Source: an uncultured Pseudorhodobacter sp. (GTDB taxonomy: Bacteria > Pseudomonadota > Alphaproteobacteria > Rhodobacterales > Rhodobacteraceae). Taken from it: a stretch of 14,892 nt of DNA. Made by a program: the position numbers and the translations under genes. Under the pieces are notes generated by a model. The model saw nothing but the letters and a program-made list of their open reading frames with translations, was not told where the DNA came from and made no database searches. Below, piece after piece: positions 7,719 through 14,193 of this stretch. Positions within the stretch are counted from its first letter, which is position 1; the number at the start of each line of letters is the position of its first letter. The stretch is taken from assembly GCA_945952425.1 (NCBI GenBank), contig CAMFIX010000021.1:1-14892 (forward strand). Reading direction: 5' to 3'.

Positions 7719-7834
7719 AAGAGGAAAATTTTTTGCTTTTTTTCGGGGATCGCGACTGGAATATAGAATAACACAACATTTTCAATGCGTTGTAAATTTC
7801 TGGCCAAGCTGGCCCAAGAATCTGACCAGCTTGG
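7719..7834. other. AT-rich patch followed by a 9-bp inverted repeat
   Basis: Positions about 7719-7800 are strikingly AT-rich for this genome, with runs such as AATTTTTTGCTTTTTTTC and ATATAGAATAACACAACATT. Immediately after is CCAAGCTGG (7804-7812) and its reverse complement CCAGCTTGG (7826-7834) with a 13-nt spacer. On the minus strand this hairpin lies just beyond the stop of the small ORF at 7865 and could act as its terminator, though the T-run is weak. It could also be a protein-binding site or the junction of acquired DNA. Confidence 0.35.
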
Positions 7835-7864
7835 CCCAGCAAATCGCCCCAGGCTGCGTGGGTT

Positions 7865-8044
7865 TCAACGCTCGCGTTCCGCGTCTTTGGCCTGTCCCTT
7901 GGCCTTCTCGGCCTTGGTCTTGGCCGCCACGTCCAACCGCTCGATGGCGGCGTTCTCGCGGGCGTGTTCGAAGTCGGGATAGCGCTGCTCGGCCTCGGGG
8001 ACGAGGGGGGCTCTTTTCGTCTGTCTCCTGCCGGTCGGTGGCAT
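7865..8044 (-). pseudogene. Small charged helical protein fragment, probably frameshifted; not recognised
   Basis: A 59-codon minus-strand frame ends at TGA 7865-7867. From about residue 14 it reads as credible protein: LVPEAEQRYPDFEHARENA, then AAIERLD, then a Lys/Ala/Glu-rich helix (AAKTKAEKAKGQAKDAERER) like a coiled coil. The preceding part in this frame (MPPTGRRQTKRAP) is poor, whereas the neighbouring frame just upstream reads DATDRQETDEKSP. The two join smoothly if one C is removed from the CCCCCC run at about 8008-8013. It therefore looks like a gene carrying a one-base insertion or a sequencing error. No family is recognised, no good ribosome site precedes the ATG, and the true 5' end is unknown. 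Confidence 0.35.
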
Positions 8045-8097
8045 CCAGGGCTGAAAGTGGTGGCGCCCGGGCTGCCCAAGGGAATCTCTCCGGCCAA

Positions 8098-8396
8098 ATG
8101 CACATGTCCTTTCTCAACAACATCCTGACCGCGGCGCAACAGGCCGACCCTGCCCTGCGCATCGACCTGCATGCCGGGTCCGGGCTGATCTGGGTCGAGC
8201 CGCTGGTGCGCTCGCTGGCCGACGAGGACCGCTTGCGGGGCTTCTCTGCCCTGCCCTGCGCGCCCAGGGCGTCACCTGTTTCGCCACGGCCGAGCTTCAG
8301 GATCCCCGCGATGCGACGGCCTTCCTGGGCGATGGCCATTTCCGCCCCGCGGTGGATGCGACACTCGGCGCCGCCTTCGCGGGGCTCTTGCGCTGA
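8098..8396 (+). pseudogene. Frameshifted remnant of an unrecognised gene, possibly an SGNH-hydrolase C-terminus
   Basis: The first part reads MHMSFLNNILTAAQQADPAL and on through DLHAGSGLIWVEPLVRSLAD to GFSAL. Frame is then lost within a perfect 5-bp tandem duplication, CCCTGCCCTG at 8249-8258. Removing one CCCTG restores a single frame that continues RAQGVTCFATAELQDPRDAT and FLGDGHFRPAVDATLGAAFA to LLR and TGA at 8394-8396. The restored C-terminus has the spacing of an Asp-x-His motif followed by a helix (DGHF...AVDATLGAAF), as in SGNH/GDSL hydrolases that deacylate surface glycans, but this resemblance is weak. Sequence upstream of 8098 in the same frame is not convincing, so the gene is probably also 5'-truncated. 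Confidence 0.5.
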
Positions 8397-8798
8397 GGCG
8401 GCGCAACCCGCTCTGCCCTTTCCGCGCCCCGCCCTTTCCGCTCCCCGCGGCCGGATTTCTTTCCGAATTCCGGGGCTTGGCGAATTCCCGTATGAAAGGT
8501 TGAAATTATCGCGGCGGGTCGGGGAATTGGAGGGATATTCTCTTTTTCGGAAATAGGACAACCCTTAATTGCCGCGCGGCGGGGCGGCTGCGGAGAGAGC
8601 GGCGCCGGGCGCCCCTGGGCTTGCGGCCTTGTTTTCCTGGGGCCACGGGGGCCGCCGCCTGCCCGTTTCCCTTTCGGAAACAATTCCACGGCCTGCCATG
8701 AATTATGCCCCGATTCGCAAGGGCTTGGCCAAAACATCGTCCCGATCCGCGCAAGAGGGTTGCGCTGCGGCTTTACTTGGGCGGAAATGCGGCATAAA
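8397..8798. other. Intergenic region upstream of the CTERM protein gene
   Basis: No convincing gene is seen; a 77-codon plus-strand frame at 8569-8802 is Arg/Ala-rich and ends in the promoter region, so it is treated as chance. A small hairpin GTTTCC/GGAAAC occupies 8665-8681. The composition turns AT-richer towards 8790, as expected for a promoter. Confidence 0.4.
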
Positions 8799-8813
8799 TT
8801 AACCCTCTGTTAA
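8799..8813 (+). promoter_or_regulatory. CtrA-type box TTAA-N7-TTAA
   Basis: TTAACCCTCTGTTAA matches exactly the full CtrA consensus of alphaproteobacteria (TTAA, seven bases, TTAA). It lies 61 bp upstream of the start codon of the CTERM protein, in the expected promoter zone. It can also be read as the inverted repeat TTAAC-N5-GTTAA, so another dimeric regulator is possible. A possible -10-like CATAAA (8793-8798) touches it. Binding is inferred, not shown. Confidence 0.45.
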
Positions 8814-8873
8814 GAGTGGTGGATGGGCCGTGCCCGAAGAATCGGGTGTGTCTCGCTTCATGAGGGGATTGAG

Positions 8874-9539
8874 ATGAACTTTACTGCCTTCGGCGCTGCA
8901 CTTGCCGGCGTGACGCTTTTCGCGGCCAGCCAGGCGCAGGCCGTGACCGTGACTTTCGACGATTTCACCACCGCCCAGGTCGCAGGCGATGCGGCGACCG
9001 TCGGTGTGCCGGTGACCTCCGTGGTCGGCTTCGGCGCGGGCACCCGGACCTTCACCGTCAAGAACACGCTGAACGGCGGGCCGATCCAGCCGCAGACCTC
9101 GCTGTCCTCCAGCGGCGGCACGCTTTCGTTCTCGAATGCCGATGGCGCGACGGGCTGGGCCGAGATCACCTATACCAATGTCGGCGACATCGACCTCGGG
9201 CCGGGCGGCTATTTCAACTTCATCGTCGGCTTCTTCGACAATTACGCGAATTTCACCGCGACGGTCACCGATACGGCGAACAATGTCAGCACCTATGCCG
9301 AGGCGCTGACGCCCACCTTCAACCCGCAGCTGCTGTTCTCGGCCTTCACCGGCTCGGCCGATTTCAACTCGGTCGCCTCGGTGACCTTCCGCATCGACAC
9401 GACCGGGGGGATCACCGGCGTCGACGGTTCGCTGAAGGGGATCGAGATCGGCGCGGTGCCGGTGCCTGCGGCGGGGCTGATGCTGCTGAGCGGGATCGGT
9501 GGGATCGCAGCGCTGCGGCGGCGCAAGAAACTCTCCTGA
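8874..9539 (+). CDS. Exported protein with VPLPA-CTERM-like C-terminal sorting signal, 221 aa
   Basis: A Sec signal peptide (MNFTAFGAALAGVTLFAASQ, then AQA, cleavage near residue 23) leads into a Thr/Asn/Gly-rich, beta-strand-like mature region without a recognised enzymatic fold. The last 27 residues form a tripartite sorting tag: the motif VPVPA, a hydrophobic helix (AGLMLLSGIGGIAAL) and a basic tail (RRRKK). This is the PEP-CTERM class, closest to the VPLPA-CTERM variant processed by exosortase XrtD in Rhodobacterales and relatives. The tag should anchor the protein in the inner membrane until an exosortase cleaves it for release to the surface or matrix. The start at ATG 8874 is chosen because the signal peptide begins there and GAGGGG lies upstream; ATG 8823 would add 17 residues ahead of the signal. 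It is monocistronic, with a terminator right after it and a CtrA-type box ahead. No exosortase gene is in the window. Confidence 0.85.
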   Translation: MNFTAFGAALAGVTLFAASQAQAVTVTFDDFTTAQVAGDAATVGVPVTSVVGFGAGTRTFTVKNTLNGGPIQPQTSLSSSGGTLSFSNADGATGWAEITYTNVGDIDLGPGGYFNFIVGFFDNYANFTATVTDTANNVSTYAEALTPTFNPQLLFSAFTGSADFNSVASVTFRIDTTGGITGVDGSLKGIEIGAVPVPAAGLMLLSGIGGIAALRRRKKLS

Positions 9540-9561
9540 AGGCCGCGGGCCATTGGGACGG

Positions 9562-9587
9562 AAAGGCCGGGCATTGCCCGGCCTTTT
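9562..9587. terminator. Bidirectional intrinsic terminator
   Basis: AAAGGCCGGGC (9562-9572) and GCCCGGCCTTT (9576-9586) form a perfect 11-bp stem with a 3-base loop. A T-run follows on the plus strand and the A-run on the left serves the minus strand. It sits between the stops of the convergent CTERM gene (9539) and aminotransferase-reductase gene (9592) and should end both transcripts. Confidence 0.9.
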
Positions 9588-9591
9588 GCGT

Positions 9592-12282
9592 TCAACCCGG
9601 GTTGCGCAGGCCAAGCGCCCGGGCCGCGGCCCGCGCGGCGGCGCGCTGGCCGACATGGGCGGCGAAAAGCGCAAGCTCTGCCGCCCTTAGCCTTTCGCCC
9701 TGCCATTGCGCCGGGGCAGGGTCGAAGCCATGGCGCGCGGCCAGCTCCGCCAGGTGATCGGCATCCTCCAGCGAAAGCCGGGCGCCGATGGAGTAATCCT
9801 TCGTCTCGCGCGCCAGGGCCAGAAGCATCGTCTCGCCCAGGCACCCCCAGCACAGGTCGCGGGGCAGGGTCTGGAAGGGCCCGAGGTCGATGGGGAAGGG
9901 CGGCGCGATCAGCCCGCCGTCGAAGACCAGCACCCGGCCCCGGGCGCCCGTGCCCGGCATCACGTTGCGCGGCCGGGCGACATCGCAGACCAGGGTGCCG
10001 GGCTTCAGCCGGTCGGGGTCGATCAGCGCGACCTCCGAACTGGTGGCGACCAGGACGATATCGGCCGCCTCGAGCGCGGTCTCCAGCGCCACGTTCCAGG
10101 CCAGGCGCGGCACCTCGCCATGGGCGAGCCAGAGATTGCGCAGCCGCTCGGCCAGGCCCTTGGCGGCCAGGTCGCCGCCCATCCGCGGCAGGGCCGCCGC
10201 CAAGGCCTCGGCGAAGCGCCCCGCGCCCGCGGCCAAAGGCCGTGTCATCAGGCCCGCGATCTCGTCCGCCACCCCCGCCAGCAGCCGGGGCGAGAAGGGG
10301 TTGGCGGCATTGCCCACCAGGCTCAGCCGCCCGGCCTTGCGCGCCAGCATCAGCCCGGCCAGCCGCCCGATGGCGCCCGAGGCGCCGATCACCGCGACAT
10401 GGGCCGCGCCCAGGTCGATGCCGGACCGCGCGGCCAGGTCTTCGATGCCCTTGACCGCGGAAATCGTGGTCAGCGTGTTGCCGCTGGTGATCGCGGCGCC
10501 GCGGTCGGTCACCATCTCGCCGCCCCGCGTCACGATCGAGGTGAAGGCGCCGAGCCCGACCCGCGCGGCCCCCGCCCCATGGGCCAGGTCCACCCCCTCG
10601 CGCACCATGGCCGTGGCCAGCTTGCGGTCGGCCCCCTTCATGTCGCGCGCCAGAAGCGGCACCGAGACGATCCAGCCCTCTGCCGTGGCCCCGGCCTTGG
10701 AGGTCACCTTGGGGATCGCCCGCGCCAGGCCCGGCCCGCACTGCTTGACCCAGTCGCACCAGTTGGAAAGTTCGGCCGCATCGAACTGCCGGAAGGAGGG
10801 GTCGGAGCGGAAGATGTCCTCTTCCTCGGTGTAATGGATCAGGAAGGCGAATGTGCCGGGCGTGCCGGGGGCGGCGCGCAAGGGGGCGGCGGCGGGGGCG
10901 GGCTCCGGCGCTGGCACCGGCGCCGCCACCAGGTGGCGCACCAGCCGGTAGGGGTTGCCCGCCGCCATCACGCTGCACAGGTCGGCCAGCGCCGCCAGCG
11001 CCCGGTCGATCTCGGCCCGGCCCGCGATCAAGGGCGGCTGCAGGCGGATGACATGGGTGTCGTTGAACAAGGGCGCGGTCAGCACGCCATGGCGGTTCAG
11101 AAGATACGAGCTGGCCAGGGGGATGATCCCGCCGTTGAGGCTCGCGAAGGCCATCAGGGCCGAGCGATCCTGGGCGTCGTGGCGCTGGAACTCCAGCCCG
11201 ACCATGTAGCCGCGGCCGCGCACCTCGCGCAGCACGGAGGGATAGCGCGCCTGCAAAGCGAGCAGCCCCTGGCGCAGGTAAGCCCCGTTCTCGGCCACCT
11301 GTTTCACCAGCGCCTGGTCATCGGCCATCAGGGTCTCGATGGTCGCCAAGGCCGCGCGGCAGGCCAGGGCATTGCCGGCGAAGGTCGAGGAATGGAGCCG
11401 CCCGAAGCGGTCGTCCCAGGCGGAAGGCCGCACGATACAGGCGCCGATGGGCACCAGCCCGCCGCCGAGCGCCTTGGAGAGAAGCAGCATGTCGGGCACT
11501 TCCCGCCCGCCCGAACAGGCGAAAAGCTTGCCGGTGCGCCCGAGGCCCGTCTGCACCTCGTCCAGGATCGAGAGCACGCCATATTCGCGGCAGAGCGCAA
11601 TGGCCGCATCGACATAGCCCTCGGGCGGGCAGATGACGCCGCCCTCGCCCTGGATCGGCTCGAAGATGAAGGCCGCGATCCGCTCGCCCCGCGCCGCCAG
11701 CACGGCACGGAGTGCGGCCAGATCGCCATAGGGCACATGGTCGAAGCCCGCGACCGGGGCGCCGAAGCCGTCTTGATAGATCGCCTTGCCGGTGGCCGAG
11801 AGCGCGCCCAAAGTCTTGCCGTGAAAGCCGTTCTTGGTCGACAGGATCTCGGGGCAGCCCCGCCGCATGCGGGCGAGTTTCAGCGCGGCCTCCACCGTCT
11901 CGGCCCCGCTGTTGGTGAAGGTGACATGGGTCAGATCGCCCGGCGTGATCTCGGCGAGCTTGTCGGCCAGGCGTTCGGCATCGAGCGCGCGCAGGGGCTG
12001 CAGCATGGCGGGGGCCTGGTCGGCCTCGGCGCGCCGCAGCGCCTCCCAGATCGGGGCCGGATTGTGACCGAAGGGCAGCGCGCCATATTGCGACAGGAAA
12101 TCCAGGTACTCCCGCCCCGTCGCATCCTGCAGGTAACAGCCCTGACCGCGGGTCATCGCGACATCCAGCGCGAACATCTCCAGAAGCGCGCGGCGGGCGG
12201 GGTTCAGGGCGGGACGGGGGGCCGGATCGGGGCGGGTGCCGGGATGGGTCTCGGGGCGGGTGTCGCGACGGTGCATGGTCAT
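9592..12282 (-). CDS. Class III aminotransferase fused to acyl-ACP-reductase-like domain, 896 aa
   Basis: The N-terminal half (about 20-445) is a fold-type I PLP enzyme of the class III (omega/ornithine-like) aminotransferases: FTNSGAETVEAALKLAR for phosphate binding, FEPIQGEGG, LDEVQTGLGRTG with the pyridine-binding Asp241, LSKALGGG with the PLP Lys270, and HSSTFAGNALACRAAL. A Pro/Ala linker (about 450-474) follows. The C-terminal half (475-896) resembles cyanobacterial long-chain acyl-ACP reductase: LGAFTSIVT (about 575), ITSGNTLTTI, the NADPH-binding VIGASGAIG (631-639), VFDGGLIAPPF and CWGCLGETMLLALA, where Cys814 aligns with the Cys that forms the acyl-enzyme. Predicted chemistry: acyl thioester to aldehyde in the reductase, then aldehyde to amine in the transaminase. 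The start is ATG 12282 because GAAGGAG lies seven bases upstream; the frame is open further to 12480 but is low-complexity there. It stands alone, divergent from manC. Substrate and product are unknown. Confidence 0.88.
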   Translation of the reverse strand: MTMHRRDTRPETHPGTRPDPAPRPALNPARRALLEMFALDVAMTRGQGCYLQDATGREYLDFLSQYGALPFGHNPAPIWEALRRAEADQAPAMLQPLRALDAERLADKLAEITPGDLTHVTFTNSGAETVEAALKLARMRRGCPEILSTKNGFHGKTLGALSATGKAIYQDGFGAPVAGFDHVPYGDLAALRAVLAARGERIAAFIFEPIQGEGGVICPPEGYVDAAIALCREYGVLSILDEVQTGLGRTGKLFACSGGREVPDMLLLSKALGGGLVPIGACIVRPSAWDDRFGRLHSSTFAGNALACRAALATIETLMADDQALVKQVAENGAYLRQGLLALQARYPSVLREVRGRGYMVGLEFQRHDAQDRSALMAFASLNGGIIPLASSYLLNRHGVLTAPLFNDTHVIRLQPPLIAGRAEIDRALAALADLCSVMAAGNPYRLVRHLVAAPVPAPEPAPAAAPLRAAPGTPGTFAFLIHYTEEEDIFRSDPSFRQFDAAELSNWCDWVKQCGPGLARAIPKVTSKAGATAEGWIVSVPLLARDMKGADRKLATAMVREGVDLAHGAGAARVGLGAFTSIVTRGGEMVTDRGAAITSGNTLTTISAVKGIEDLAARSGIDLGAAHVAVIGASGAIGRLAGLMLARKAGRLSLVGNAANPFSPRLLAGVADEIAGLMTRPLAAGAGRFAEALAAALPRMGGDLAAKGLAERLRNLWLAHGEVPRLAWNVALETALEAADIVLVATSSEVALIDPDRLKPGTLVCDVARPRNVMPGTGARGRVLVFDGGLIAPPFPIDLGPFQTLPRDLCWGCLGETMLLALARETKDYSIGARLSLEDADHLAELAARHGFDPAPAQWQGERLRAAELALFAAHVGQRAAARAAARALGLRNPG

Positions 12283-12765
12283 CGGTCGTCTCCTTCGGGA
12301 CTGTCCGCAGGGCTTGGCGGGCAGGTCCGTGTCATGGGGGCGCGGCAGGCATGGCCTTGCCCGATCCGCGCCCGGGTGAGGCCCCGCCGGCAGGCCGGGG
12401 CTTGGCTGTCCCATCAGAGCGCGAAACCATGGCACGAATAGGCCCGATCTCCGCCCGGTCGTGGCCGAATTGCGGCCCAAATCGGGGCATGGCGTTCAAA
12501 CAGTCGGGGAATTTCGAGCGGATTGTTTAGCGAAACCTGGTAAGCGAAAGGTTAACGCCTCCCGAGCCCCCCTCTGCCCGCCCCTGTGCACACCCCCGCG
12601 CCCCGCCGCAATGCGAAGCCCCGTTCGGCGGCACAAGACCGCCGAGCCTTGCCCGCCGAGCCTTGCCGCCGCCCCCTCCTTGACCTCGCCCGGCCGCCCG
12701 CCCATTCTGCGGCCAAAGGCCCCTGGCCCCATCTTGCCATGCCCCCGTTTCGAAGGAAAATCTCG
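12283..12765. other. Divergent intergenic region between the aminotransferase-reductase gene and manC
   Basis: This 483-bp stretch holds the promoters of two divergent transcripts. Around 12520-12560 is its only AT-richer segment, with a direct repeat AGCGAAA at 12529-12535 and 12543-12549 (14-bp period), followed by GGTTAAC. It could be a regulator site or promoter for manC. No convincing gene is seen; the ORFs that extend both flanking genes into it are Pro/Arg-rich and lack ribosome sites. Confidence 0.45.
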
Positions 12766-14193
12766 ATGATCACCCCGGTTCTTCTCTGCGGCGGTTCGGG
12801 CACGCGGCTTTGGCCCCTGTCGCGCAAGAGCTATCCCAAGCAGTTCGTTCCCCTGGCCGGGCCCGAGAGCCTTTTCATCCAGTCGGCGCGGCGGCTCTCG
12901 GGGCCCGACTTCGCGCCCCCCCTGACGCTGACCGGGGCCGATTTCCGCTTCGTCGTGACCGAACAGCTGATGGAGGCGGGCATCGACCCCGGGCCGATCC
13001 TGATCGAGCCCTCGGCGCGCAACACCGCCCCCGCGGTCCTGGCCGCGGCGCTTTGGGCCGAGGCGCAAGACCCCGACACGCTGCTGCTCATCGCGCCGTC
13101 GGACCATGCCATCCCCGATGCGGGCGCCTTCCGCGCCGCGGTGGCGCGCGGCGTGCCTGCCGCGCAGGCGGGCCAGATCGTCACCTTCGGCATCGCCCCC
13201 ACGAGGGCCGAAACCGGCTATGGCTGGCTGGAGCTGGCAAGCGCCCCGGGCGCGGCCCCGGTGCCGCTGACCCGCTTCGTCGAAAAGCCCGATGCGGCGC
13301 GGGCGGCGGCGATGCTGGCCGCGGGCCATTACCTGTGGAACGCCGGGATCTTCCTCTTCACCGCCGCCACGATGGTTGCGGCCTTCCGGGACCATGCGCC
13401 CGAGCTGATCCCCCCGGTGCAGACCGCCCTCGCCCGGGCCAAGACCGACCTTGGCTTCCTGCGGCTGGAGCCCGAGGCCTGGGCCCAGGCGCCCGAGATC
13501 TCGGTCGATTATGCGGTGATGGAAAAGGCGAAAAACCTCTCTGTCGTGGCCTTTTCCGAAGGGTGGAGCGATCTTGGCGGCTGGGATGCCGTGGCGCGCG
13601 AGATGGGGGAGGATGCGCGGGGGCTGGCGGTTTCGGGCGCGGTCACGGCGATCGACTGCGCGGATACGCTGCTGCGGTCCGACAGCGAGGGGCTGGAGCT
13701 GGTGGGGATCGGGCTGCAGGGCATCATTGCGGTGGCCATGAACGATGCGGTGCTGATCGCCGACAAGGGCCGGGCGCAAGAGGTGAAACAGGCGGTGGCG
13801 GCCTTGAAGGCCAAGGGCGCGCGGCAGGCCGAGGCCTTCGCCCGCGACCACCGCCCCTGGGGCCATTACGAGACCCTGGTTCTGGACGCGCGCTTCCAGG
13901 TGAAACGCATCGTGGTGAAGCCGGGCGCGAGCCTCTCGCTGCAAAGCCACCATCACCGCTCGGAACACTGGATCGTCGTGTCCGGCACCGCCAAGGTGAC
14001 GGTGGACGACCAGGTGCATCTGATGACCGAAAACCAGTCGGTCTATATCCCGCTGGGCGCCCGGCACCGGATGGAGAACCCCGGCAAGATCCCCATGGTG
14101 CTGATCGAGGTGCAGACCGGGGCTTACCTCGGCGAGGACGACATCATCCGCTATGAAGACGTCTATGCCCGCGGTCAGGGAGCCAAAGGCTGA
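12766..14193 (+). CDS. manC: Mannose-1-phosphate guanylyltransferase / mannose-6-phosphate isomerase (type II), 475 aa
   Basis: Makes GDP-mannose from mannose-1-phosphate and GTP; the fused C-terminal cupin usually also isomerises fructose-6-phosphate to mannose-6-phosphate. The nucleotidyltransferase signature GGSGTRLWPLSRKSYPKQF occupies residues 9-27, followed by EPSARNTAPA, APSDHAI (D113/H114) and FVEKP (171-175). The isomerase half has RPWGHYE (363-369) and the metal-binding cupin HHHRSEHW (395-402), then the conserved ending IEVQTGAYLGEDDIIRYEDV. The length matches the bifunctional XanB/AlgA/ManC family. Start ATG 12766 has AAGGA nine bases upstream; a frame extending to 12586 is low-complexity. 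Its TGA overlaps the next gene's ATG by one base, so the two are translationally coupled. GDP-mannose feeds mannose, fucose or rhamnose units of surface polysaccharide. Confidence 0.96.
   Translation: MITPVLLCGGSGTRLWPLSRKSYPKQFVPLAGPESLFIQSARRLSGPDFAPPLTLTGADFRFVVTEQLMEAGIDPGPILIEPSARNTAPAVLAAALWAEAQDPDTLLLIAPSDHAIPDAGAFRAAVARGVPAAQAGQIVTFGIAPTRAETGYGWLELASAPGAAPVPLTRFVEKPDAARAAAMLAAGHYLWNAGIFLFTAATMVAAFRDHAPELIPPVQTALARAKTDLGFLRLEPEAWAQAPEISVDYAVMEKAKNLSVVAFSEGWSDLGGWDAVAREMGEDARGLAVSGAVTAIDCADTLLRSDSEGLELVGIGLQGIIAVAMNDAVLIADKGRAQEVKQAVAALKAKGARQAEAFARDHRPWGHYETLVLDARFQVKRIVVKPGASLSLQSHHHRSEHWIVVSGTAKVTVDDQVHLMTENQSVYIPLGARHRMENPGKIPMVLIEVQTGAYLGEDDIIRYEDVYARGQGAKG

Noticed and set aside
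7395..7719. Short ORFs on both strands in the gene-poor stretch
   Set aside because: Arg/Pro-rich translations, no ribosome site, no recognisable motif, and mutually overlapping frames.
7782..8561. A 259-codon minus-strand frame
   Set aside because: Mostly low-complexity Arg/Ala/Ser sequence. Only a short stretch (DATDRQETDEKSP) looks protein-like, and that is treated as the 5' part of the frameshifted small gene.
9706..12441. A 911-codon open frame on the plus strand
   Set aside because: It is antisense to the aminotransferase-reductase gene, the composition is low-complexity (Gln/Gly/Arg), and no motif is present.
12496..14067. A 523-codon minus-strand frame and a 448-codon plus-strand frame at 12810-14156
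   Set aside because: Both are alternative frames of manC, whose motifs are unambiguous.
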